From contig DATJOK010000019.1 in NCBI GenBank assembly GCA_035507155.1, positions 1-22,618 of the forward strand: DNA of 22,618 bases. The letters run 5' to 3'. This document shows, one piece after another, positions 1-8,294 of this stretch (the stretch's first letter is position 1; each line of letters opens with the position of its first letter). The DNA comes from DASZHJ01 sp035507155. Its GTDB lineage: Bacteria > Pseudomonadota > Alphaproteobacteria > ATCC43930 > CGMCC-115725. The position numbers and the translations under genes are program-made. The notes beneath the pieces are model-generated. The model saw only the letters and a program-made list of their open reading frames with translations, was not told the DNA's origin and ran no database searches.

Positions 1-1047
1 CTCCAATGGCTGCTCGACTGGCAGCCGAAGGGCGACGCCTGGAGCACCCGCAGCGTCGAGTCGAGCTACGAGGACGCCAATCCCGCGCGTGCCTCGCTGG
101 TGGGGTTCTCCCGTCTCTTCGAGCATCTGGGCGTGGAGCACCGCGTGCTCTCTCCGGAGCTCATCGAGCAGGGCGTGCTGCGGCACGGCTATCGGCTGCT
201 GGTGCTGCCCCGCGTGCTCTCGCTCTCGCGCCGCGCCGCTGCGGAGATCGAGCGCTTCGTCGCGCGAGGCGGCGTCCTGGTTGCCGACGGCACGCCTGGA
301 GTCTTCGACGCCCACGGCCGCCGGCTGCCGGAACCGCGCCTGGCCGCGGTGCTGGGCAGCGCGCCTTCCGGCAGCGCTTCCTTCGGCAAGGGGAGGGCGT
401 TCCAGCTCTCGCCGGCGGGCGAGGACCGCGCGACTTTCGCCGAGATGACGCGGGTCCTGGCCGCCGCCCATGTGGAGCCACGTTTCGCCCTCACCGATGC
501 GGCAGGCGCGCCGGTCACCGACGTCGAGATCAATCAGTTTCGGGTGGGCCGCAGGATCGTCGTGGGCCTGCAGCGGGATCTGCCGGCGGACGGCGGCGGG
601 ATCGAGCCGGGCGCTGTCGAGGCGGTAACGCTCCGGCTCGCGCGCCCTGCCTTCGTCTATGATCTCCGGGCGCGCAAGGCGGTCGGCGAGCAGCAGCGGA
701 TGGCCCTGAGCCTGGGTCCGGTCGAACCCGTGCTGCTCTCCCTCGGCGACGGCCCGGTGCCGCCGCCGCGGATCACGGCACCGCAGCACGCCCGCCCGGG
801 CGACACGGTATCGCTGCGGCTCGCCCCTGCGGCGCGGCAGCGGCTCGCCGTCCTCCATCTCGAGGTCATCGATCCCGACGGCGGGATCCGCCAGTCTTAT
901 TCCGGAAATGCCGTGGTGCGTGCGGGCGGGACGACGCGGGTGCTACCGCTCGCCCTCAACGATCCAGACGGCCTTTGGGAGGTGCGGGCGACGGACCTGG
1001 TGACGGGCGAGACCGCGTCAGCCGCCCTGCGCGTCGACGGGCCCTAA
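1..1047 (+). CDS. C-terminal part of a beta-galactosidase-like (GH42-type) protein, 5' end outside window
   Basis: The frame is open from the first base to a TAA at 1045-1047 and gives 348 residues, so the gene starts upstream of the window. The GTG at 100 is internal. The readable part begins like a glutamine-amidotransferase-like fold: a short stretch leading to 'RLLVLPRVLSLS', then 'IERFVARGGVLVADG'. This is the pattern of the trimerisation (middle) domain of family 42 beta-galactosidases and related glycosidases. The last 100 residues look like a beta-sandwich ('LHLEVIDPDGGIRQSY', 'LNDPDGLWEVRATDLVTGE'). No catalytic barrel is visible because it would lie upstream. The assignment rests on fold-like pattern only; a sugar-active enzyme or a generic GATase-like protein with a C-terminal sandwich are both possible. 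Its stop overlaps the stop of the convergent gene that follows. Confidence 0.55.
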   Translation, partial: LQWLLDWQPKGDAWSTRSVESSYEDANPARASLVGFSRLFEHLGVEHRVLSPELIEQGVLRHGYRLLVLPRVLSLSRRAAAEIERFVARGGVLVADGTPGVFDAHGRRLPEPRLAAVLGSAPSGSASFGKGRAFQLSPAGEDRATFAEMTRVLAAAHVEPRFALTDAAGAPVTDVEINQFRVGRRIVVGLQRDLPADGGGIEPGAVEAVTLRLARPAFVYDLRARKAVGEQQRMALSLGPVEPVLLSLGDGPVPPPRITAPQHARPGDTVSLRLAPAARQRLAVLHLEVIDPDGGIRQSYSGNAVVRAGGTTRVLPLALNDPDGLWEVRATDLVTGETASAALRVDGP

Positions 1048-1244
1048 TCCGAGCCGGTCTTCCTCGCGAGGAGGGGCCGCCAATCGACGCCGCGCAGGAT
1101 CTCGCTGCAGGCGTCGCAGAGCGGCGTGGCCGGCTCCGCGGCGGCTTCCGCGCCGATAAGAGCGAGGCCGCACCAGGCGCAGCGGCACCGCAAACTCTCG
1201 GTGGCCGGCCTGGCGATGACGTGGCGGTCGGGATTGCCATCCAT
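1044..1244 (-). CDS. Small zinc-ribbon protein, 66 aa, unknown function
   Basis: The protein has two Cys-x2-Cys pairs, C22/C25 ('CAWC') and C43/C46 ('CDAC'), plus an extra C20. This is the layout of a compact treble-clef or zinc-ribbon finger. The knuckles are 17 residues apart, joined by an Ala/Glu-rich linker, and the tail is basic. The start ATG at 1242-1244 has a GGGGGCG stretch about seven bases upstream as a plausible ribosome-binding site. The TAG stop overlaps the TAA of the beta-galactosidase-like gene on the other strand. The regular cysteine spacing is the main reason to believe this frame rather than the longer overlapping one at 1018-1278, which has no such pattern. The partner (DNA, RNA or protein) cannot be told. 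Confidence 0.6.
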   Translation of the reverse strand: MDGNPDRHVIARPATESLRCRCAWCGLALIGAEAAAEPATPLCDACSEILRGVDWRPLLARKTGSD

Positions 1245-1344
1245 TGGTCGCGCGCCCCCGTGGGTTCTGACCCGCCATTCTCGCGAAGGCGCTTGAAGAA
1301 TTGGTTGCGCGACGGTGACGGTGATGGACCTGGTCGCTCGCCGG

Positions 1345-1527
1345 CTATTCCAGGAGATCCGCCAGCACCAAGCCGAGGACGATCCAGAGGATGACGCTGG
1401 TGCCGCCGATCACGACGATGGCGTCGGCGGCCGAGATCCGCTCGTCCGCTCGGTCTCGTGCATAGCGTCGGGCACGGGGAAGCTTGTTCCCTACAATATA
1501 GCGCGTGATTCCGCGTGCACTCGCCAT
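1345..1527 (-). CDS. Small single-pass membrane protein, 60 aa
   Basis: I chose the ATG at 1525-1527 because a CAGGGGG stretch sits about ten bases upstream, and because the frame above it (up to 1671) reads as low-complexity shadow. The product has a basic N-terminal half ('NKLPRARRYARDRADER') followed by one strong hydrophobic segment, residues 35-58 ('AIVVIGGTSVILWIVLGLVL'), and ends in 'ADLLE'. That suggests a single membrane helix with the basic half in the cytoplasm by the positive-inside rule. I recognise no family. The zinc-ribbon gene lies downstream on the same strand, about 100 bases away. A chance frame in GC-rich DNA cannot be excluded, but the amphipathic layout and ribosome-binding site argue for a gene. 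Confidence 0.5.
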   Translation of the reverse strand: MASARGITRYIVGNKLPRARRYARDRADERISAADAIVVIGGTSVILWIVLGLVLADLLE

Positions 1528-1906
1528 TGTTGCCAGGCCCCCTGGATCCTGAAAGATGACGACGACGCGAGACCAGCTTGAGCCACGACTTCCCTTTTGG
1601 CGCCAAGGGGTTCCGCCGCGACACCAGAGTCCCGGCAGATACCGGGCGTTTTGAATTTCAGCCGCTAACAATCCCGTACTACCGTATGATAAACCTACAG
1701 TAGCGGCGTCCCCGGCGGCTTACAAGCCCCACAGGCGATGAAGCCGGCCGGTCGAGCTCGAAAGAGAGCCGCCTCGACCCTGGCCGTGCCCTCCCAGAGC
1801 AGGCCAACAAGATCGCGCGGGACGCGGCTCTGCCTTCGCGAGCGCGTGCACCGCGGTCTCGATGCAGATCACCTGACAGCGGCTCAGGTCCATCGCGCGG
1901 CGCTTC
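1528..1906. other. 379-base stretch without a convincing gene
   Basis: No frame here looks protein-like. The stretch holds a perfect 10-bp palindrome, TTGGCGCCAA, at 1597-1606 with CCC/GGG flanks. It also holds a short hairpin, CCCGG-cagata-CCGGG, at 1631-1646 followed by CGTTTT, which is terminator-like for plus-strand transcripts. An AT-rich island at 1661-1707 is bounded by a 7-bp inverted repeat (GCCGCTA at 1661-1667, TAGCGGC at 1701-1707). A minus-strand frame around 1730-1830 contains 'RDLVGLLWEGTARVEAALF', which is suggestive, but it has no clear start. The promoter of the small membrane gene should lie in this stretch. Confidence 0.5.
1661..1707. repeat. 7-bp inverted repeat bounding an AT-rich island
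   Basis: GCCGCTA (1661-1667) and TAGCGGC (1701-1707) are exact reverse complements separated by 33 bases that are much richer in A and T than the surroundings. It could be a regulator half-site pair or a chance event. No gene start lies immediately next to it. Confidence 0.35.
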
Positions 1907-2131
1907 CTAGCGAGACTTCCGCTTCGACCGCCCCTTCTTGCGCTTGGCGGATCTCTTGCGAGATGACTTGCGCTTGCGCGACTGTCCCGATTCCGACATC
2001 GCGATAGCGATCGCCTGGCGGCGGCTCTTCACCTTTCCGCGGCGTCCGCGGCCCGCCTTCAGTCGGCCCCGTTTGTACTCGCGCATGACCCGTTTCACCT
2101 TGCCGCGCTTTGCACGTTTGGATCTTGCCAT
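1907..2131 (-). CDS. DUF6496-like small basic protein, 74 aa
   Basis: The core 'KRVMREYKRGRLKAGRG' followed by 'KSRRQAIAIAMSESG' matches the pattern of the DUF6496 family: a basic stretch, a GKxxS/K linker and the conserved QAIAIxxSxxG block. The C-terminal 20 residues are almost all Lys, Arg and Ser. The very high positive charge suggests nucleic-acid association, but no function is established for the family as far as I know. The start at ATG 2129-2131 is preferred over the in-frame TTG at 2138-2140; neither has a clear Shine-Dalgarno. The gene is divergent from ku, and the two share a 170-base upstream region, so joint control is possible. Confidence 0.75.
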   Translation of the reverse strand: MARSKRAKRGKVKRVMREYKRGRLKAGRGRRGKVKSRRQAIAIAMSESGQSRKRKSSRKRSAKRKKGRSKRKSR

Positions 2132-2160
2132 GGTATACAACCATCAGTTGAGGATCGCGG

Positions 2161-2184
2161 TTCGCGAAAGCACCTTTCTGCGAA
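2161..2184. promoter_or_regulatory. Hairpin in the DUF6496/ku divergent region
   Basis: TTCGC (2161-2165) pairs with GCGAA (2180-2184), and GAAAG (2166-2170) pairs with CTTTC (2174-2178). This makes a 10-bp stem with a single bulged T at 2179 and a 3-base loop. There is no T-run on either side, so it is not a classic terminator. It lies about 30 bases upstream of the DUF6496 start, so it would fall in that gene's 5' leader or be an operator. Confidence 0.45.
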
Positions 2185-2236
2185 ACTAAACAAGCCAGAG
2201 CCCCCGGCGGATGCATCGCAACCCCCCGCGGGCTCG

Positions 2237-2272
2237 CGCGTTGACTCGCTCGCCCATTCCGCGTTGACTCGC
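2237..2272 (+). repeat. 13-bp direct repeat upstream of ku
   Basis: CGCGTTGACTCGC occurs exactly at 2237-2249 and again at 2260-2272, an offset of 23 bases, ending 30 bases before the ku start. Each copy contains TTGACT, which resembles a -35 hexamer, but neither copy has a convincing -10 sequence 16-18 bases downstream. A regulator binding two sites about two helical turns apart would fit. Confidence 0.5.
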
Positions 2273-2301
2273 ACCCGCAAGGTGCAACCGGGGAGCCCAA
2301 C

Positions 2302-3240
2302 ATGCCGCCACGCCCGTCCTGGAGCGGTCATCTTCGATTGTCGCTGGTGTCCTGTCCGATCTCGCTCGCGCCGGCGGTATCGGAATCCGAGCGCATCCGG
2401 CTGCACCAGATCAATCCCGCGACCGGCAACCGCATCTCGCTCCGGCCGGTTGATGCGGAAACGGGAGAGGCGCTCGAGCGCAAGGATCTCGTGAAGGGAT
2501 ACGAGCTCGACGACGGCCGTTACGTCATCCTTGAGCCCGAGGAGCTGAAGGAGCTGCAGGTGGAATCCACCCGCATCCTCGATCTCACCACGTTCGTCGA
2601 CCGCAAATCGATCGACCCCCTCTACGTCTCCGATCCCTATTTCATCTATCCGGAGAAGAGCGGCCGCGACGCCTATCGCGTCATCGCCGAGGCGCTCAGC
2701 AGCAAGAAGCGCGCGGCGCTCGGGCGCATCGTGCTGTCGACCCGCGAGCATCCCGTCATGGTCGAGCCCTTCGAGGGTGGCCTGGTGATGACGCTGCTGC
2801 GCGCTGCCAATGAGGTGCGCCAGGCCGGGTTCGATTTCGGCGGCGGCAAGCTCGATCCCAAGATGGTGGAGCTCGCCGAGACCATCATGGACCGCATGAG
2901 CGGCAAGTTCGATCCCGCGGACTTCCACGACCGCTATCAGGATGAGCTGCGCAAGCTGATCGAGGCGAAGGCGAAGGGCATGCCGAAGCCGAAGCATGCG
3001 CCGGTCGCCGAGCCCAGCAACGTCATCGACCTGATGGCGGCGCTGAAGCGGAGCCTGGCGGAGAAGGGGCAGGCGCGCGAGACGCCGGTCGCGCGCAAGA
3101 AGCATGTCGACCGCCGGCAAGGCAATCTGCTCCTGCCGGTGGAAGGCAAAGGGCGGAAGGAGGCGAAGCCCGTCGCCCGCCAGCGCGAAACGGCGCAGCG
3201 CGAGACGACCAAGACCGGTCGCAAACGCAAGGCCAGCTGA
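2302..3240 (+). CDS. ku: Bacterial Ku protein, non-homologous end-joining
   Basis: Ku homodimers ring the ends of double-strand breaks and recruit the ligase LigD in bacterial end joining. The protein opens with 'SWSGHLRLSLVSCPISLAPA', the typical Ku N-terminus, and continues through the beta-barrel/bridge domain to about residue 195, including 'GYELDDGRYVILEPEELKEL' and 'PYFIYPEKSGRDAYRVIAEAL'. The short conserved C-terminal region ('NVIDLMAALKRSLAEK') ends near residue 255 and is followed by a Lys/Arg-rich tail to residue 312. Such tails are known in some bacterial Ku proteins to bind DNA and modulate threading. The start is supported by GGGGAG six bases upstream. No ligD-type ligase gene is in the window. 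The gene is divergent from the DUF6496 gene. Confidence 0.95.
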   Translation: MPPRPSWSGHLRLSLVSCPISLAPAVSESERIRLHQINPATGNRISLRPVDAETGEALERKDLVKGYELDDGRYVILEPEELKELQVESTRILDLTTFVDRKSIDPLYVSDPYFIYPEKSGRDAYRVIAEALSSKKRAALGRIVLSTREHPVMVEPFEGGLVMTLLRAANEVRQAGFDFGGGKLDPKMVELAETIMDRMSGKFDPADFHDRYQDELRKLIEAKAKGMPKPKHAPVAEPSNVIDLMAALKRSLAEKGQARETPVARKKHVDRRQGNLLLPVEGKGRKEAKPVARQRETAQRETTKTGRKRKAS

Positions 3241-3243
3241 AGC

Positions 3244-3279
3244 CGCCGGTTGCCGTCGCCGAGCGACGCCGTTCCGGCG
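3244..3279. terminator. Nested stem-loop between convergent ku and the 68-aa gene
   Basis: An outer stem, CGCCGG (3244-3249) with CCGGCG (3274-3279), encloses an inner stem, CGTCGC (3254-3259) with GCGACG (3263-3268), closed by a 3-base loop. It starts just after the ku stop and before the stop of the opposing gene. It has no T-run, so it would be a U-tract-free or Rho-assisted terminator if it works as one. Confidence 0.45.
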
Positions 3280-3290
3280 CCCGCGACCGG

Positions 3291-3497
3291 CTAGACTCCG
3301 CTGCTGCGCGGCGGTGTGGCTGATGCGCCTTGCCGCGTCGTCGGTGTCGGCTCCGGGCTTTCTACGCCTGCCGCGATGCGTTCGAGTTCCGCAGCCTGCT
3401 CCAACAGCAGGTGCCGGACCTCGGCGGTGCTGCGGGACCGCGCGAGCGTGCGCAGCTCTTCCGCCCGATTTCGCCAGTACTTCGCTCCGCTGCTCAT
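3291..3497 (-). CDS. Small helical protein, 68 aa, unknown function
   Basis: The first 45 residues, beginning 'KYWRNRAEELRTLARS' and continuing 'EVRHLLLEQAAELERIA', have the 'YWRxRAEExRxLA ... xxxLExAxxYERLA' layout of a very common family of short alphaproteobacterial helical proteins with no assigned role. Two amphipathic helices are likely. The last 20 residues are Pro/Thr/Ser-rich and probably disordered. The ATG at 3495-3497 is preceded by GGGGCG. The gene converges on ku with about 50 bases between. Confidence 0.65.
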   Translation of the reverse strand: MSSGAKYWRNRAEELRTLARSRSTAEVRHLLLEQAAELERIAAGVESPEPTPTTRQGASATPPRSSGV

Positions 3498-3554
3498 CGC
3501 GTCGCCCCGACCATCGTGAAGGCGGCAAGCTTAGTCCCGCCCATGGGTCCGCTG

Positions 3555-3574
3555 CGTGACATAAAACGTGACAT
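3555..3574. repeat. Tandem CGTGACAT direct repeat
   Basis: CGTGACAT occurs at 3555-3562 and 3567-3574, separated by AAAA, giving a 12-base period close to one helical turn. It lies in the 95-base gap between the stop of the FAD monooxygenase and the start of the 68-aa gene, about 60-80 bases upstream of the latter. It may be an operator for that gene. Confidence 0.45.
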
Positions 3575-3592
3575 CATGAAAGAAGGAGCTCC

Positions 3593-5116
3593 TCAGCGCA
3601 GGTGGATGCCACGCTCGGCAAAGTAGCGCTCGAGCAGTTTCGGATCCTGCCGCATCTCCGCCAGACCGACATAGGTATCGGGCCGCAGGAGATAAAGAGC
3701 GTCGGGCGCGAGGCCAGCCGCCTGATATTCCGTCTTCCACCGAAAGGTGTGCTGCGGCAGATCGTGGCTGGCGCACCAGGCGCTCAGCTCCGAGGAGGCG
3801 GTGCCGTAGACATGGACCTGCCATTGCGGCTCCGCGAGGGGCGCGAAGTTGTCGGTGTCGCCATCGCGCACCCACGGCAGCCGGTCGCCGCCCTGCACCT
3901 GTCCTGCGGCGCCGGCGCTCAGCGGCATGCCGCGATAGTTCAAGGTGATCTGCGAGACGGTGCGGAACAGGAACTCGCGCACGGTCTCCAGCGAGAAGAC
4001 GCCGGGCAGCAACACCGGCGCGATGCGCGTGCGCAGGAGATCGGCGATGCGGCCCTCGGCGGTGGCGAAGGTGAAGACGCGATCCGTCGTTGTCACCAGC
4101 CGGCGCGCGAAAGTGAGCCGTTCCGGCTCGTAGCTGTCGAGGAGCCGGTCGTCGGCATCGCCGCGCTGCACCGCGGCCAGCTTCCAGGCGAGGTTGATCG
4201 CGTCACCGATGCCGGTGTTCATGCCCTGGCCACCCGCCGGGCTGTGGATATGGGCGGCATCGCCGAGCAGGAACGCGCGACCGCGGCGGAAGTGCTCGGT
4301 CACCCGATGATGCACGCGGTAGGTGGAGAACCAGTTCACCTGGCGCACCTGCACCTTGAGATGCTGGATGGCGCGGCTGCTGACGTCCTCGAAGCGCAGC
4401 TGCTCCGCGTGCTGGGCGCGCTCGTCCCGCACCGTTCCGATCAGGCGCGCGCGTCCCGCGCCGGCCAAGGGGAAGGCGGCGAGGAAATCCGCCTCGTCGA
4501 GGTCCACGTGCAGCTCGCCGTCCGCCACCGGACCTGCCAGCTCCACGTCGGCGACATAGAACACCTGTCGATAGGTGCCGCCCGCATAGCCGGTGCCGAG
4601 GGTCTCGCGCACGATGGAGCGGGCACCGTCGCAGCCGGCGATGAAGGCGGCCTCGCAATGCTGCTCCCGCCCGTCCGGTCCCAGCAGCCGAGCGGTAATC
4701 GCCGTGCCGGTATCGCTGAAGCCGCGCAGCTCGGTGCGGCGCTCGACGCCGACGCCGAAATCGCCGAGCCGCTCGATCAAGAGGCGCTCGTGCTGGTCCT
4801 GCGGAAAGATCTCCAGGAAAGAGTAGGGCGTCAGATCCTCGCCGACGGTCTTGAACGGAAGCCGCGCGGCGCGCTCGCCCCGCACCCAGAGGTTGACCGC
4901 TGGCACCTTGTGGCCGCGCTCCAGGACTGCGCCGTCGAGCCCGAGCTGGCGATAGAGCTCTAGCGTCCGCGCCTGCACCGCGAGCGCCCGCGAGGTGGTG
5001 CCGGGCTCCGCCGTCCGATCGATGATGCGCGGCCTGACGCCGAGCTTGGCCAGCCAAAGCGCGAGCACGAGGCCGGTTGGGCCTGCGCCGACGATCAGGA
5101 CGTCGCTGCGTGTCAT
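3593..5116 (-). CDS. FAD-dependent aromatic-ring monooxygenase (flavoprotein hydroxylase, UbiH/MhpA type)
   Basis: This is a 507-residue class A flavin monooxygenase, which uses NAD(P)H and oxygen to hydroxylate a substrate, usually a phenolic ring. The dinucleotide-binding motif GAGPTG is at residues 10-15, the DG motif 'CDGARS' at 162-167, and the second FAD motif 'GDAAHIHSPAGGQGMN' at 285-300. A thioredoxin-like C-terminal domain (about 400-507) is present, as in pentachlorophenol and MhpA-type hydroxylases. The ATG at 5114-5116 is chosen because GGGAGGA lies directly upstream; that ribosome-binding site would be inside the coding region if the ATG at 5132-5134 were used. No ring-cleavage or transport gene is adjacent, so the substrate is unknown. 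Confidence 0.9.
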   Translation of the reverse strand: MTRSDVLIVGAGPTGLVLALWLAKLGVRPRIIDRTAEPGTTSRALAVQARTLELYRQLGLDGAVLERGHKVPAVNLWVRGERAARLPFKTVGEDLTPYSFLEIFPQDQHERLLIERLGDFGVGVERRTELRGFSDTGTAITARLLGPDGREQHCEAAFIAGCDGARSIVRETLGTGYAGGTYRQVFYVADVELAGPVADGELHVDLDEADFLAAFPLAGAGRARLIGTVRDERAQHAEQLRFEDVSSRAIQHLKVQVRQVNWFSTYRVHHRVTEHFRRGRAFLLGDAAHIHSPAGGQGMNTGIGDAINLAWKLAAVQRGDADDRLLDSYEPERLTFARRLVTTTDRVFTFATAEGRIADLLRTRIAPVLLPGVFSLETVREFLFRTVSQITLNYRGMPLSAGAAGQVQGGDRLPWVRDGDTDNFAPLAEPQWQVHVYGTASSELSAWCASHDLPQHTFRWKTEYQAAGLAPDALYLLRPDTYVGLAEMRQDPKLLERYFAERGIHLR

Positions 5117-5351
5117 GCGGTCCTCCCTCACCATCTTGGCCCGCTGGAATGCGGGATCATTTCAGATCGTCATCGTATGCAATAGCCGGGCTCGGCTCGA
5201 CGGCGAGAGCGGGCCCTCGAGGCGACCCCTGAGTTCAAAGCATGGCTGCCGTGCGCAGGTTCCCGCCGCCTCGTGGCGGACGCTGAACCAGCGGTAGCGT
5301 CACCGACGGCCTCATGTGCCAGGGTCTAGACGAACCAAACGGAGATACCCA

Positions 5352-5380
5352 TCTCTCCTGCAGCGGAGGCTCAGGGGAGA
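5352..5380 (+). promoter_or_regulatory. Candidate RNA thermometer hairpin in the hsp20 leader
   Basis: Bases 5352-5360 (TCTCTCCTG) can pair with 5372-5380 (CAGGGGAGA) in nine consecutive pairs, with one G-U wobble and an 11-base loop. The 3' arm contains GGGGAG, the purine-rich stretch closest to a Shine-Dalgarno upstream of the hsp20 start at 5392, although its 12-base spacing is long. Small heat-shock genes of alphaproteobacteria often carry such ROSE-type thermosensors. An alternative reading is that CCCATCT at 5348-5354 is a sigma-32 -10 element. The two readings exclude each other, because the transcript would then start inside the hairpin. Confidence 0.4.
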
Positions 5381-5391
5381 CCGGGACAACC

Positions 5392-5796
5392 ATGCCACCA
5401 CGAGATCCGTCGCTCTGGATGTGGGGTGACGCGCGCAAGATGCTGGACGAGGCGGAGCGCCTGCACCGGCACTTCTTCGAGCTCGGCCGCAGCGCCCGCG
5501 AGCCGCTCTGGGAGCCGCCGGCGGATGTCTTCGAGACCGCCGAGGGGCTCTTCATCGAGGTGGCGCTGCCGGGCGTCGATCCCGAGCGGGTCGAGGCGTC
5601 GTTCGAGAACGGTGTCCTCACCGTCACCGGCGAGCGCAACCTTCCGGAGGTGGCGGAGCCGGCGGTGATTCGGCGCCTGGAGATTCCCTATGGCCGCTTC
5701 GAGCGCCGCCTGCCGCTGCCCGCGGGACACTATCAGCTGGCGCGCCGCGAGCTGGTCAATGGGTGCCTCGTCCTCTCGCTGCGCAAGCTCCGCTGA
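5392..5796 (+). CDS. Small heat-shock protein, Hsp20/alpha-crystallin family
   Basis: This 134-residue chaperone holds unfolding proteins. An N-terminal helical arm (residues 1-40, 'MLDEAERLHRHFFEL') precedes the alpha-crystallin domain, from 'PPADVFETAEGLFIEVALPGV' (in two halves around residue 55) through 'GVLTVTGER' to 'NGCLVLSLRKL'. The protein stops right after the last beta-strand, so the usual C-terminal I-x-I/V tail that links oligomers is missing. The frame stays open up to 5314, but the family's N-terminus fits the ATG at 5392. It is followed 33 bases later by lon on the same strand, so the two are probably co-transcribed. The pairing of a holdase with a protease suggests damaged clients are held and then passed to Lon. 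Confidence 0.88.
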   Translation: MPPRDPSLWMWGDARKMLDEAERLHRHFFELGRSAREPLWEPPADVFETAEGLFIEVALPGVDPERVEASFENGVLTVTGERNLPEVAEPAVIRRLEIPYGRFERRLPLPAGHYQLARRELVNGCLVLSLRKLR

Positions 5797-5829
5797 ACAA
5801 GGGTTCATCGATCCTCGCGATCACGAGTC

Positions 5830-8266
<2,437 letters not shown>

Positions 8267-8277
<11 letters not shown>

Positions 8278-8294
8278 GCCGCGTCAGGCGGCGC
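8267..8294. terminator. Perfect palindromic hairpin shared by the lon and chemoreceptor stop codons
   Basis: GCGCCGCCTGA (8267-8277) and TCAGGCGGCGC (8284-8294) are exact reverse complements with a 6-base loop. The lon TGA ends the left arm and the chemoreceptor stop (TCA on this strand) starts the right arm. An 11-bp GC-rich stem reads identically from both sides, as expected for a bidirectional terminator, but neither side has a T-run. Confidence 0.65.

Noticed and set aside
1631..1652. Hairpin CCCGG-N6-CCGGG followed by CGTTTT, looking like a plus-strand terminator
   Set aside because: No plus-strand gene ends within the preceding 580 bases, and the stem has only five pairs, so I note it without calling a terminator.
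1738..2007. Plus-strand frame of 89 codons
   Set aside because: It overlaps the DUF6496 gene on the other strand, lacks a ribosome-binding site and shows no recognisable pattern.
2241..2269. TTGACT hexamers in the repeat before ku as -35 elements
   Set aside because: Neither copy has an acceptable -10 sequence at 16-18 bases, so a promoter call is not supported.
3602..4963. Plus-strand open frame of 453 codons antisense to the FAD monooxygenase
   Set aside because: No domain pattern; the minus strand has all three flavin-binding motifs.
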